A stretch of 64,000 bases of DNA from Shinisaurus crocodilurus (lineage: Eukaryota; Chordata; Lepidosauria; Squamata; Shinisauridae), in assembly GCA_021292165.1 (NCBI GenBank), contig CM037877.1, positions 131,682,274-131,746,273 of the forward strand. Direction: 5' to 3'. Under the pieces are notes generated by a model. The model worked only from the letters and a program-made list of their open reading frames with translations. It ran no database searches and was not told the origin of the DNA. Of the stretch, positions 11,196 to 20,034 are shown in pieces. The first letter of the stretch is position 1; the number at the start of each line of letters is the position of its first letter. A program made the position numbers and the translations under genes.

Positions 11196-11286
11196 AGACA
11201 GAAAAAAGACCTACAACTCTCAGCATGTCCCAGCTAGCTATGCTGGTTGGGGCATGCTGGGAGCTGTAGGACTTTTTTTTCTGTCT
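11196..11286. mobile_element. Short palindromic MITE with AGACAGAAAAAA ends
   Basis: The element folds on itself: TTAGACAGAAAAAAGAC at the left is matched by TTTTTTTTCTGTCTTAA at the right. The centre shares the CCCAGCATG and GCATGCTGGGAG words of the larger hAT-type palindromes. The different ends suggest a separate subfamily or an end exchange. Confidence 0.55.
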
Positions 11287-12336
11287 TAACATGCATTGGA
11301 TTTCACCTTCAACAAAAGAACTTCATTGCTGTTAACAAACCTCTTGCTTTGGCAAAGAGGAGGTTTGGAAAAGGAAGATGGTGAAATTTTACAGAGCCTA
11401 TGACAGGCATTTCACATATTTCCGGAGTCTTCACCCATATCAACATAGTTTGTGGGATTTGTTGAAAGCAAGAAGGGGGGTTTGCTAATTGATTCACACA
11501 TGCTTAATTTCTAATATAAGAAGTACTTGGATTTAAGCCTCCTGGCCTTCCCTTAAGCTGCAGCCTCTAATATATAACCCTTGTAATATTAGATATGTGG
11601 GGATGCGTATGGTTAGTCAGCATTGAGGGAAAGACACTCTGCATATGCTCAAAGGTACTCTTTTCCTTATTACTGCTTCACATGTTCAAGAGGTAATTCC
11701 TGTCACTGAAAAGAGGAACCTAATCTCTGGTAAGAAATGGTTCAAATCTAGGCCTTTGCAGGTGTTGTGTGTGTGATGGGGGAGGCATGGAGGCAGGGAG
11801 AGGTGAAATACTGTCCCTGCAGCCGAGATGTTGGGAGGGGGAGGTCTCCTCCAGGAGACACCGATTTTCCAGGCTCCTGCCATGTCTGTTGTCCGGGGCA
11901 GACTGAGGTCTCCCCTCTCCCCTCTCTGCCTTGGTATAGCTTCCTTGCGCACTGTCAGCCTTTATCAAGCTCTCCCCACTTCATGCTCACGTTCAGTCAT
12001 TATTTCTAGAGCAGGGATGAGAATGCAATGGATTTTATGCGATTAGCTGCCAAGATAAACCTTAATTAGTTTTCAATTTCCATAAAGTACCCACTGACAG
12101 AAAGATTTGTGAAATCTGCTAGTGGCTGCCTGGGATCATTCTGAAACTGGGGAAGGGAGAAAAGATGTGGGAAGGCACAGAGAGAAGATTCTGTCACAGT
12201 GAGGCTCAAAACTACACGTTAAATGCAGTTCTGTGATTCTTTCCTCTGGAGGTTTTTTGTTTGTTTGTTTCTGTGTGTGCGTGTGTGTGTGTGTTTAAAC
12301 CTAATTCAGGCTGGACACATTGCCTCTGAGTGAGGA
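11287..12336. other. Unique sequence, possibly conserved non-coding near 12020-12110
   Basis: No repeat or coding match was recognised. The part near 12020-12110 is low in CpG and contains TTAATTAGTTTTC and similar homeodomain-type words, a composition often seen in conserved non-coding elements. That is an impression only. Confidence 0.35.
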
Positions 12337-12349
12337 AAGTGCTGTAGCT

Positions 12350-12677
12350 CGGTGGTTCTCAGCCTTTTTCGCCCCACGCACCCTTTTCACCATATGTCAG
12401 AATGTCATTCCCCGCTTTCCAAGATTGTCTGACTTAGAATCATAGAAGAGTAGAGTTGGAAGGGGCCTACAAGGCCACCGAGTCCAACCCCCTGCTCAGT
12501 GCAGGAATTTTAGATCACTTAATCTGTGCCCTACAATCAGGTGTTTTGTCCTGTAGATTATGTACAATCTGTAGAATTGTAATTTGTGGAAAGATCAGTA
12601 TTCCAACAGTTTGAGTCCAGGGTCCCCATTCTCCCCCCCGAAACCCTAAAATCCCCCCCCCCGGTTGAGAACCCCTG
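12350..12677. mobile_element. Non-autonomous hAT element with CTGTAGCT target duplication
   Basis: The left end CGGTGGTTCTCAGCC and the right end GGTTGAGAACCCCTG are imperfect inverted repeats of the CAGTGGTTCTCAACC type. Both flanks are CTGTAGCT (12342-12349 and 12678-12685), an exact 8-bp duplication taken from the head of a SINE. A CR1 3' tail lies inside it. There is no transposase. Confidence 0.75.
12436..12512 (-). mobile_element. CR1 LINE 3' tail
   Basis: On the minus strand the fragment ends in CTATGATTCT. It carries the words GGGTTGGACTC and GGCCTTGTAGGCCCC that end both long CR1 copies in the window. GCAGGAAT at its left-hand side matches CR1 and not the 5S-SINE, which has GCAGGAAACTAG there. 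It is extremely 5'-truncated, as is usual for CR1. Confidence 0.75.
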
Positions 12678-12803
12678 CTGTAGCTCATCAGCAGAGCCCA
12701 TACTCTGAACGTGGAAGGTCCCTGCCTGTACTCAGTATAGAGACAACCCTGAGCGAGATGGGCCTGACTCAGTAAAAGGCCAGCTTCCCGTGTTCCTAAG
12801 GAG

Positions 12804-13730
12804 CACAAGTGGGGAGAGGCAGCTTCTCTCTTCTGCTTCCTGTTGGGGACCCCATCTCTTTCCTTCTGGGTAAAAATGAAGCTTGAGGAGGGTGATTTTG
12901 AGCTGAACAATGACTTCAGGGCACCCTCTCTGAGATGCAGCCTGTCCAGCCTGCTTTGGGGTTAAAACAACAAACAAACAAACAAACAAAAGGCAGAGGA
13001 GAGAAAGGTGTAGAGGAGAGAGGAGGAAAACTCCATGTAACATTAGCAAAATGACTGAGGTGCAGCTGTCTTGTTGTGTGTGCGTTGTCTATGTGTGAAC
13101 TGACAGCCTCACTCTGAATGCTCTGCAATTGACTTAATATCATCAGCTGCTGCATAACAGGGAGAACTTTAAAGCTTTCTCCATAACTTCATTCCATGGT
13201 GGGGGAAGTTGCACCTGCTGAATTTCTGCCTGCTACAATCTAATTTGAGAAGGTCTGTATGCATGCTCTTAGCTTTTAACTTGGAGCAAATACATCTCAT
13301 TCTATGCCTGTAACAACAACTTTAGTAACTAATTTGGTTTCTAACTGCCCTTTCCGCCCTATTTTCTTGTTGCCTTCCCTTGTTTTTGAAGGCTAAGTTT
13401 GTGGCAAGAGAATAAATGTAGTGCCGGCATGTCGAGTGTGGGCTGGAAAAGTTCTGTTGACACACCTGGCAGGACAAATAGGTCGATGATGTTGCTGGTG
13501 ACAACGTTGGTGTTGCCTCACCTTTCTGAATTGCTTGTCCTGCATTTTCTGGCTCCACTGTAGTTACCATGTCCAACTTTATGGTCCCATCTCCCATATA
13601 GTTTTGCCTTTTTCTTTTTAAAAATCTAATTCCATGTTTATGCTTACATGCAAATGCACCAATAAAATATTTTTTTAAAAAATAAATGAACAAATAATAG
13701 CATTTCTCTGGCTATGAAGAGGAAAACAGC
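12804..13730. other. Unique sequence with (CAAA)n and an unexplained minus frame
   Basis: A (CAAA)n run lies at about 12966-12990. From 13693 to 13322 the minus strand is open for 123 codons. The product holds a CxxC...H/C pattern (CQVCQQNF and downstream His) slightly like the finger ending some LINE proteins, but flanking support is lacking. I do not call a gene. Confidence 0.35.
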
Positions 13731-13892
13731 AATTAAAGGACTGTTTTCAATAATGCTGGTGGCTGGTATGGAAATGATTCAGGAAACAACAACTAATTAA
13801 ACAGCCAGTTTCAGTAATGCCAGTGGCAGGAGGGAACTATGTAGTTCAAGAAAGCACCAATTAAAGGACAGGTTTCAGTAATGCCATTGGCC
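13731..13892. repeat. Tandem repeat, 64-bp period, about 2.5 units
   Basis: The anchor AATTAA followed by a TTTCA(A/G)TAATGC word starts at 13731, 13795 and 13859, so the spacing is exactly 64 bp twice. Units have diverged by substitution. No coding function is seen. Confidence 0.75.
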
Positions 13893-13992
13893 CCGAGAAG
13901 CAGGAGCTTCTTTAAACCACAAAGGTCTCCACATATGGAGTTGCAGATACGAGACCTTTGTTGATCGAAGCCACGAAGCACACTTTCAAGAA

Positions 13993-14127
13993 CAGTGTTC
14001 TCCAACCTTGGGTCCCCAGAGGTTTTTGGCCTACAACTCCCAGCATGCCCCAGCCAGCTATGCTGGCTGGGGCATGCTGGGAGTTGAGGGCCAAAAACCT
14101 CTGGGGACCCAAGGTTGGAGAACACTG
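13993..14127. mobile_element. Palindromic hAT-type MITE, copy 2
   Basis: The ends are CAGTGTTCTCCAACC and its complement, with arms of about 65 bp and a centre at AGCTATGCTGGCTGG. The 8-bp flanks are TTCAAGAA and TTCTAGAA, differing at one base. In this copy the distal arm base pairs include GGTTTTTGG where other copies have TGTTTTTGG, on both arms. Confidence 0.87.
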
Positions 14128-14158
14128 TTCTAGAACGAATAGCACCTACTTGTAAGTA

Positions 14159-14301
14159 GGGATGGATGGGCTGAGCACTGGAATTAGATGGTCTTGGAAA
14201 TGCAAACCACCCCCACCCTAGTCAAAAGATTTGCAGCCCATTTCAGATCTACGCAGATCCATCTGAGCCTACATCACTCCTCGAAATGGGTCACAATTTT
14301 A
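14159..14301. repeat. Fragment of GGGATGGATG-type repeat, interrupted by L1
   Basis: It starts TAGGGATGGATGG, like the left part of the repeat at 59249, and its right-hand part is cut by the L1 insertion. The sequence resumes after 16208. The family is probably the TA-flanked MITE group, but the far end was not found. Confidence 0.35.
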
Positions 14302-16207
14302 TTTATTTTATTTATTTTTTTATTCTTTTTTTTTATTTCTATATGAAACAAACACATAATATCAAACATATAACAATTAACAAAACAAAACAGACCTCCG
14401 ATTTTCTTCTACAGCAAATAAGGTAACAATAATTTTTCTTACTCAATAATCCGAATGAGAAATCTCCTTCTTCCCGTTGTCCCAAATTCACTTATTATTC
14501 CATAAATCCACAAACAAACAAATCATTATTTTCCAGTCTCTGCAAAAAGTCAGTTAGAGGTTTCCACTCAATAATAAACGCAGATGTTGTCCTTTCTCTA
14601 ATTAGTGATGTAAGTTTGGCCATCTCTGCCAGCTCCAGTATCTTGACCAACCATTCTTCTGTCGTAGGCACTGCTGGACCTTTCCATTTCTGTGCATATA
14701 GTAGTCTCGCTGCCGTTGTCATGTATAAAAATAAAGTTCCATATCTTCCTTCTAGCTGACTGTCCATTATTCCCAATAGAAAAGCCTCTGGTTTCAATTG
14801 AAAAGTAATCCTTAAAATCTTTTGCATTAATAAATGAATTTCAACCCAAAATCTTTTAGCTTTCTTACATGTCTACCACATATGATAAAAGGTTCCTTCC
14901 TGTTGTTCACATTTCCAACATATATCTGATGCATTCCATTCAGCGTGCTCCGAGCGGCAAGTACCATTCAGTATCTATCTAGGAGCATAAGGATGACCCT
15001 TTATTATGCCAAAATTGGAGGCCATCTCATCGCACTTGTCTTCCTCTTCCTCTAACATATCCCTCTTACATAGAAACCTGATCGACATATCATCTTGTGA
15101 AAAATTCAGCAAATCACGATATGGTCAACCAACTGTATTTACTTAACATTTCTCTTCTATGATGGGCTTCTTGTGCTGATAGCCACAATGGTACTCTCTG
15201 ACAAAACCTAGGTTTATATTTATTCCAAATTTTCAAAATGGCGCTTCTAACACAGTGATTATTAAATTCTACATTCACTTTAACTTTATCATACCACAAG
15301 TACCCATGCCATCCAAATCTCAAATCATATCCCTCTAAATCTAATAATCGACTATTTTTCAACAAAATCCATTCTTTGATCCATACTAAACAACAAGCAG
15401 CAAAATATAACTTCAGATCGGGTAGACCCAACCCCCCTCTTTCTTTTGCATCCTGTAAAATCTTAAACTTAACCCGTGGTTTTTTCCCTTGCCATACAAA
15501 TCTGGATATATCCTTCTGCCATTGTTTAAATGATATTTGCGATGTCACAATAGGAATAGTCTGAAACAAAAACAACATTCTAGGTAGTACATTCATCTTA
15601 ATTGTGGCTATTCTCCCCAAAAGTGACAATTGAGCTTTATCCCATCTTTCTAAATCTTTTTTCATTTCATTCCAAGACTTTACATAATTATTTTGAAACA
15701 ACATACAATTCTTATTTGTTAAAGTGATACCCAAATATTTTACTTTCTTTTCAATCTTAAAACCTGATTTATTTGACAATTTTATTTGGTCTTGAATTTT
15801 CATATTTTTTGTTAATATTTTTGTCTTTAGTTTATTAACCTTAAAACCAGCTACAGCACCAAACTCCTTCAATTTAACCATTAACGTTTCAATTCCTTTC
15901 AGAGGATCTTCCAAAATTAACACCAAATCATCTGCGAAAGCTCTCAGCTTATAAGACTCTTTTTAAATTTTTATGCCTCCAATTCTATCATCTTGTCTTA
16001 TATCTCTGCTCAGTATTTCAAGCACAAGAATAAACAACAAAGGTGATAATGGGCAACCCTGTCTTGTTCCTCTATGTATTCCACACGGTTTCGTCATATC
16101 GCCATTGACAATTATTTGTGCTGTTTGTGAAGTATAAATTGACTTTATCCATTTTATAAAGTTCTCTCCAAAATCCATTTCCTTCAGTACTTTAAAGAGA
16201 AACCCCC
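14302..16207 (-). pseudogene. 5'-truncated L1 LINE, ORF2 C-terminal half
   Basis: The insertion is flanked by the same 18 bp, AAATGGGTCACAATTTTA, at 14284-14301 and 16208-16225, and has a T-rich stretch at its left end that is the poly(A) tail in minus orientation. Reading on the minus strand gives the reverse transcriptase (GTRQGCPLSPLLF near 16060, FADD at 15927-15938), then KVKYLGITL and GGLGLPDLKLY, and a C-terminal part at 14827-14495. A nonsense codon at 15963 separates the first two pieces and more breaks follow near 15114. The endonuclease, ORF1 and 5' UTR are absent. Residue signatures are those of vertebrate L1. Confidence 0.9.
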
Positions 16208-16225
16208 AAATGGGTCACAATTTTA

Positions 16226-16569
16226 GATCACTTTCTCCCTGCCGGGTCTCCCGCTTCACAAGAAAAAAACCACTACATCTGTATCACCATATATCCTGTG
16301 TCAGTATGTCTATTGTTTTTATGCTGGGCTATTGCTTTATTATGATTCTATTGTCTTATTATGTTTTAAATTACACATGTACAAGCTTTAGAGAAGTCTA
16401 TTTTGGGAAGTGTTTAATAAATAAATAAATAAATAAATAAACAAATTAAATAATAAATACCTAAAATAAACAAATACCTACTTACTGTTGTGAGGTGGGG
16501 TTGGGGTAACTAGTTGAAGGAGGCTCGCAAGCAAGCACGCCAGATAAGAGTGTTTACCAGAACAAGGCG
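16226..16569. other. Non-coding sequence with (AATA)n
   Basis: An AATA run lies at about 16417-16445, followed by AT-rich sequence. It may end the repeat interrupted by L1 but no end motif was found. Confidence 0.4.
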
Positions 16570-16958
16570 GGAACGATCCCATCATGGCCCCTAGACATTG
16601 TCTGAGGTGCCATCGATAGTTTGGATTCCCAGCTCCTCCAACCTGGGAATCGGAGCTCCGCCCCCACCTCCTCAGAGCTGGCAGAGGAAGAACTGCACCG
16701 GCTGCTCTCCAAGGTCAGAAAAGCGACCTTGGACAGGGGGAGGGGAGGGGACTGGGGCGGCCAGGATACAACATATCCTGAAGCCACCCTGGCCTCCTTC
16801 CCTTCTCTTCCAAAATGCCGTCACTAGATGGCCCTTAGTGAAAATGCAGAGCAGGAAGGCGAAGAAGATTGCCTCCACCGCTCCTCCCACTCTGCACTGG
16901 ACGAGTAGTGTGAGCTTCCAAGTTCAGGGACGTATGCTCATCTACATAGGATTGCGCC
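16570..16958. repeat. Unclassified foldback repeat, GCAATCCTAT-type, copy 2
   Basis: The left end GAACGATCCCATCATGG is imperfectly inverted at the right end, ACATAGGATTGCGC. Between them the order of blocks matches copies at 931 and 41941: GAAGAACTGCACCGGCTGC, then a GGGGGAGGGGAGGGG run. This copy shows both ends, which suggests a length of about 390 bp. It is probably a non-autonomous DNA transposon. Confidence 0.55.
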
Positions 16959-17146
16959 CTTAATCGCACAATAGATCTGGTTCCCCTTATTATGGAATAG
17001 CTGCAACTCAAACACATTCAGCAGCATTTCCGCTCTGGATAGGTGGCTGTGAGAAGGACGGGGATGGAAGGGAAACCAGTGCTCTGTAGTATTAGTGTGT
17101 GCACATTAACTTTATACATATATATATATATGCAGCTCCCAAATCT

Positions 17147-17331
17147 ATCTATATATATATAGATAAGATTTCATAGATCATAGAGTTGGAAGGAGCCTAC
17201 AAGGCTATCGGGTCCAACCCCCTGCTCAATGCAGGAAACTAGAGGAGGGGTCTCCCATCCAAGTAATAACCAGGCTTGACCCTGCTTAGCTTTCCACACT
17301 CAGACAAGCTGAGCCAGCATAAGCCACATAG
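17147..17331 (-). mobile_element. 5S rRNA-derived SINE with CR1-like tail, copy A
   Basis: The minus strand carries the 5S rRNA internal promoter: AAAGCTAAGCAGGGTC (box A and intermediate element region), then CCTGGTTATTACTTGGATGG and GGGAGACC (box C). This is joined to a second part ending GGTTGGAC...CTATGATCTATG, which matches the 3' tail of CR1. Exact 15-bp duplications GCAGCTCCCAAATCT flank it at 17132-17146 and 17332-17346. Together these support a pol III-transcribed SINE mobilised by a LINE, probably CR1. The right head end is near 17328 and the 3' end runs into TA-rich repeats. Confidence 0.88.
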
Positions 17332-17369
17332 GCAGCTCCCAAATCTCCCTAAAAGGAAGAATAGGCACA

Positions 17370-17393
17370 GGTGGTGGTGGTGGTGGTGGTGGG
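17370..17393. repeat. (GGT)n microsatellite
   Basis: About seven GGT units lie in tandem. Confidence 0.9.
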
Positions 17394-17420
17394 TTAACCA
17401 GGAAGAGGTACCTGAAAATA

Positions 17421-17503
17421 GGGGCTCTCCTTGGACTGCAACCCCCTTCAATCTCGCCCAGCATGGCCACAAAAACATCTGGAGGGCACCAGGCTGGAGA
17501 TGG
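17421..17503. mobile_element. Fragment of hAT-type MITE
   Basis: Words TTGGACTGCAACCCCC and ACATCTGGAGGGCACCAGG correspond to inner and outer parts of the foldback at 5535 and 39704. The copy is truncated and eroded. Confidence 0.5.
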
Positions 17504-17524
17504 ACAGTTGTAACGTAGGCCACG

Positions 17525-17569
17525 CGCGCACACACACAGACACACACAGACACACACACACACACACAG
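17525..17569. repeat. (CA)n microsatellite
   Basis: A CA tract with GA interruptions. Confidence 0.9.
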
Positions 17570-18389
17570 GTTTCTTCTCAGAAAAAGGAAAAGAGGACAA
17601 TCACAAAATCACTAGTCTAAGAAAGAGGCTGCTGCATTTTGAATCAAGCAACTCCAGAAATTGGATGCATCAAACCCAAACGTCAGACAGACAGCAGCAC
17701 CCACTGCCCCCGCCTGCATATGATAACAATTGCAAATGACATTTCATTAACGGCTTGAATAAAGCTGTTCTCCCTCTTTTCTGCAATGCCTGAAAGCTAC
17801 TGAAAGTACTGCAGTTTTCTGCTCAGTATCTCTCTCAAGAATGTCTTTTGGGAATAAAGAGGGGAAGGAAAGCTGGGGGTGGGGGGTGGGTGGGTTCTGG
17901 GTGTGGCACTGATGGGGATGAGTGGCGTGGGGTGCCAGGCTCACTCAAGATTAGGAGGAGTGGATCATCTAATGGTTTCAAATGGAAGAAATCAGTGGCT
18001 GAGGAATTTCTTCAGGGCTGCACATTATGAGGAAAACCCAAGGCTCCCCTCCCCACGTTTTCTTTGTAAGGCAAAGGATTCTTCACTTGCAGGGGAGAAT
18101 TGGTGGGCCTGAGGGGCTGCCTAAATCTTCTCCCAACTGCCAGTTCTCCCTCACAAATGATCCCATGCCATTTTAAATCTTTTTATCCCCAGACCCTAGC
18201 AAGGCTCTGAATCTGAATCAGTTTCTCCTGGCTGTGGAGAAATTGGCTTGGAGGCATGTGTAGAGGAGAACTGGCAGGTGTGGGAGGAGGAGAAGCAAGC
18301 ACCACTCCGTCCCACCCACTGATTCTCCCCCACAGACTCATGACCTGGGCAAACATGGGTAAGGGAACACCCTTTGCCTTTTGGCTGGC
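17570..18389. other. Unique non-coding sequence
   Basis: No gene was recognised. GC-rich parts after about 18240 may be the eroded far end of the foldback element to the right, read on the minus strand, but similarity fades. Confidence 0.4.
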
Positions 18390-19082
18390 GGCCATGTCAG
18401 GGCAGGGCGGCTGCTCAGCCGATCTTTGCCTTGCATTGCGGTTGCCAATGCCAGCTGAAAGGGCTGGCCGGCCGCTGGTGGAGGCAGGGCGGGGGAAAAA
18501 GCTTCTGACAGCCGCCCCCAAGTGCCACTTGGGTACTTTGGGCCGGATGTCGTCAGCACTCACCCAGAGCTGCTTGGCAAGAGCAGCAAGGATTTCTTGC
18601 CACTCTTGCCAAGTGACTCTGTAATGGTTTGGATCACCCCTGAGCTTGTCACGTCATCTGGGTTTGGACGACACGGCCAGCCCAGGGGTGGCTACCAGGG
18701 GAGGCCGGTGATTCCTATTTCGGTGGGGCTCCTTTTCCATTGCAGGTTTTATTTGGAGCTTCATAGGAGCTATCCATGGTGCTCCATGGTGGTGAATCTA
18801 TTTGGGTGGGTGGGTGGAGTACAGAACCATGGATAGCTCCTATGAAGCTCCAAATAAAACCTGCAATGGAAAAGGAGCCCCACTGAAATAGGAGACACCA
18901 GCCTTCCAGAGCAGGCTACTAAATCCTACAACAATCCATGGCCTGTTGGGGTGGCTTATCAGCCCAGACGCTGGGCTGGTAAGTCACCCTGAAGAAGCTA
19001 CAGCGGGTTCACATGAAACAACAAGCCCCCCCCCCAGCTTATAAGCCAAAGGGGCTTGTCATGTCATGTGAACCTAGTCAAT
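18390..19082 (-). repeat. GC-rich multi-hairpin element (CACGACAC family), copy B
   Basis: Read on the minus strand from 19082, this copy follows 31250-31640 block by block: GGTTCACATGACATGAC, a snap-back of about 85 bp with GGCTTATAAGC at its middle, GGGTGACTTACCAGCCCAG, GGTAGCCACCCCTGG, AGAGTCACTTGGCAAGAG, and a hairpin around GTACCCAAGTGGCACTTGGG. A separate foldback at 18696-18911 is inserted within it. No frame shows domain similarity. The left limit is uncertain. Confidence 0.6.
18696..18911. mobile_element. Foldback hairpin element with 67-bp near-perfect arms
   Basis: The arms 18713-18779 and 18827-18893 are reverse complements with one mismatch in 67, separated by 47 bases that include GGGTGGGTGGGTGG. 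Pairing extends outward with more mismatches to CAGGGGAGGCC at the left and GGCCTTCCAGAG-like sequence at the right. It interrupts the element at 18390-19082, with GGCTAC present on both sides (18690-18695 and 18914-18919; 6 of 8 flanking bases agree). A hAT-like MITE is the simplest reading. Confidence 0.7.
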
Positions 19083-19227
19083 GTGTGAAGAGGACTCATC
19101 AATGTATCTCTAGTAGAAACCCCATGTAAAGCAGATCACTCAAGAAAGTGAGCCAACCAAGTCTGTAAAATCAATAAAATGAATACATGGCATAGACTTC
19201 AAATCTCCTGCAAAAGCAAGAAAGTGA

Positions 19228-19232
<5 letters not shown>

Positions 19233-19285
<53 letters not shown>

Positions 19286-19287
19286 CT
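19233..19287. repeat. (TC)n(AC)n microsatellite
   Basis: A long CT tract changes directly to a CA tract. Confidence 0.92.
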
Positions 19288-19532
19288 GTTTATACTGTTA
19301 AGCTCAACCCACTGCTCTCAGTGGTGAGAAATTCCATACCCAGGTTTATTTTCCTTTAGAAGGAGACATGGCATTTTGTAACATTAATGTTTATTTACAA
19401 ATGTACAGGTTGAGCATAGGTGGAGGCACAGCTTAAAACACTCCAATAGACAGCCAATATCCACTGCTCCAACATGAGATTTCTAGAGGGAGGGAGGGAC
19501 AGACAGCAATGCAAAATGGTGTTAGTTTACAG

Positions 19533-19638
19533 CAGCGTTCTCCAACCTTGGGTCCCCAGATGTTTTTGGCCTACAACTCCCAGCATGCTGGGAGTTGTAG
19601 GCCAAAAACATCTGGGGACCCAAGGTTGGAGAACACTG
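19533..19638. mobile_element. Palindromic hAT-type MITE, copy 3
   Basis: The ends are CAGCGTTCTCCAACC and GGTTGGAGAACACTG, and the arms meet directly at CAGCATGCTGGG, so this copy lacks the central CCCCAGCCAGC part of longer copies. The flanks are GTTTACAG on both sides (19525-19532 and 19639-19646), an exact 8-bp duplication. Confidence 0.9.
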
Positions 19639-19669
19639 GTTTACAGAGTCCAAACACAGCACACGGTCT

Positions 19670-19742
19670 GTCTCTCTCTCTCTGTCTCTCTTTTTTCACA
19701 CGTGCGCACGCACGCGCACACACACACACACACACACACACG
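19670..19742. repeat. (TC)n(AC)n microsatellite
   Basis: TCTC-rich sequence passes through ACGTGCGCACGCACGCGC into a pure CA run. Confidence 0.9.
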
Positions 19743-19756
19743 ATGATCACTGTATG

Positions 19757-20034
19757 CATGATCACTGCTGTCCACCATGGCCACCCATGAGGTGCCTGGC
19801 AGTTTTTGAATATTCAAGCCATGGCTGCTGCCAGTCATGTCGTCTGAACCTGGGGACCGTGAATTATGCAAATGTTAAACAGACCATGGGTTATTTGAGG
19901 ATTATGTAATCCCTGCATAACCCACGGTCTGGCAAGCCACAGCTTGAATATTCAAAAGCTGCACAGCACGTGCTGGGGTTCACACCGCAGATCAAACAAG
20001 CCATGGTGGGCAGCAGCGATCGTGTGAACTGGGC
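19757..20034. repeat. Large imperfect inverted repeat, related ends to CACGACAC family
   Basis: TGATCACTGCTGTCCACC at the left is the near complement of GGTGGGCAGCAGCGATCG at the right. Inside, TTGAATATTCAAGCC and GCTTGAATATTCAA form a second matched pair. The right end read on the minus strand is CCCAGTTCACACGATCG, similar to the ends of the elements at 31250 and 32333. It is probably another member or relative of that family. Confidence 0.5.

Larger units (their letters stand above)
12337..12803 (+). mobile_element. tRNA-Ala-like SINE, split by a hAT element
   Basis: The head GCTGTAGCTC at 12341-12350 is cut by a hAT element and resumes at 12677 with GCTGTAGCTCATCAGCAGAG. The remaining body ends with GACTCAGTAAAAGGCCAGC, which corresponds to the 3' part of the SINE at 45870-46083. 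The anticodon arm and B box are eroded and part of the middle is deleted. It is a dead copy of a tRNA-derived SINE. Confidence 0.7.

Noticed and set aside
13322..13693. Zinc-finger-like LINE end on the minus strand
   Set aside because: Only one CxxC pair is convincing and no neighbouring LINE codons were found.
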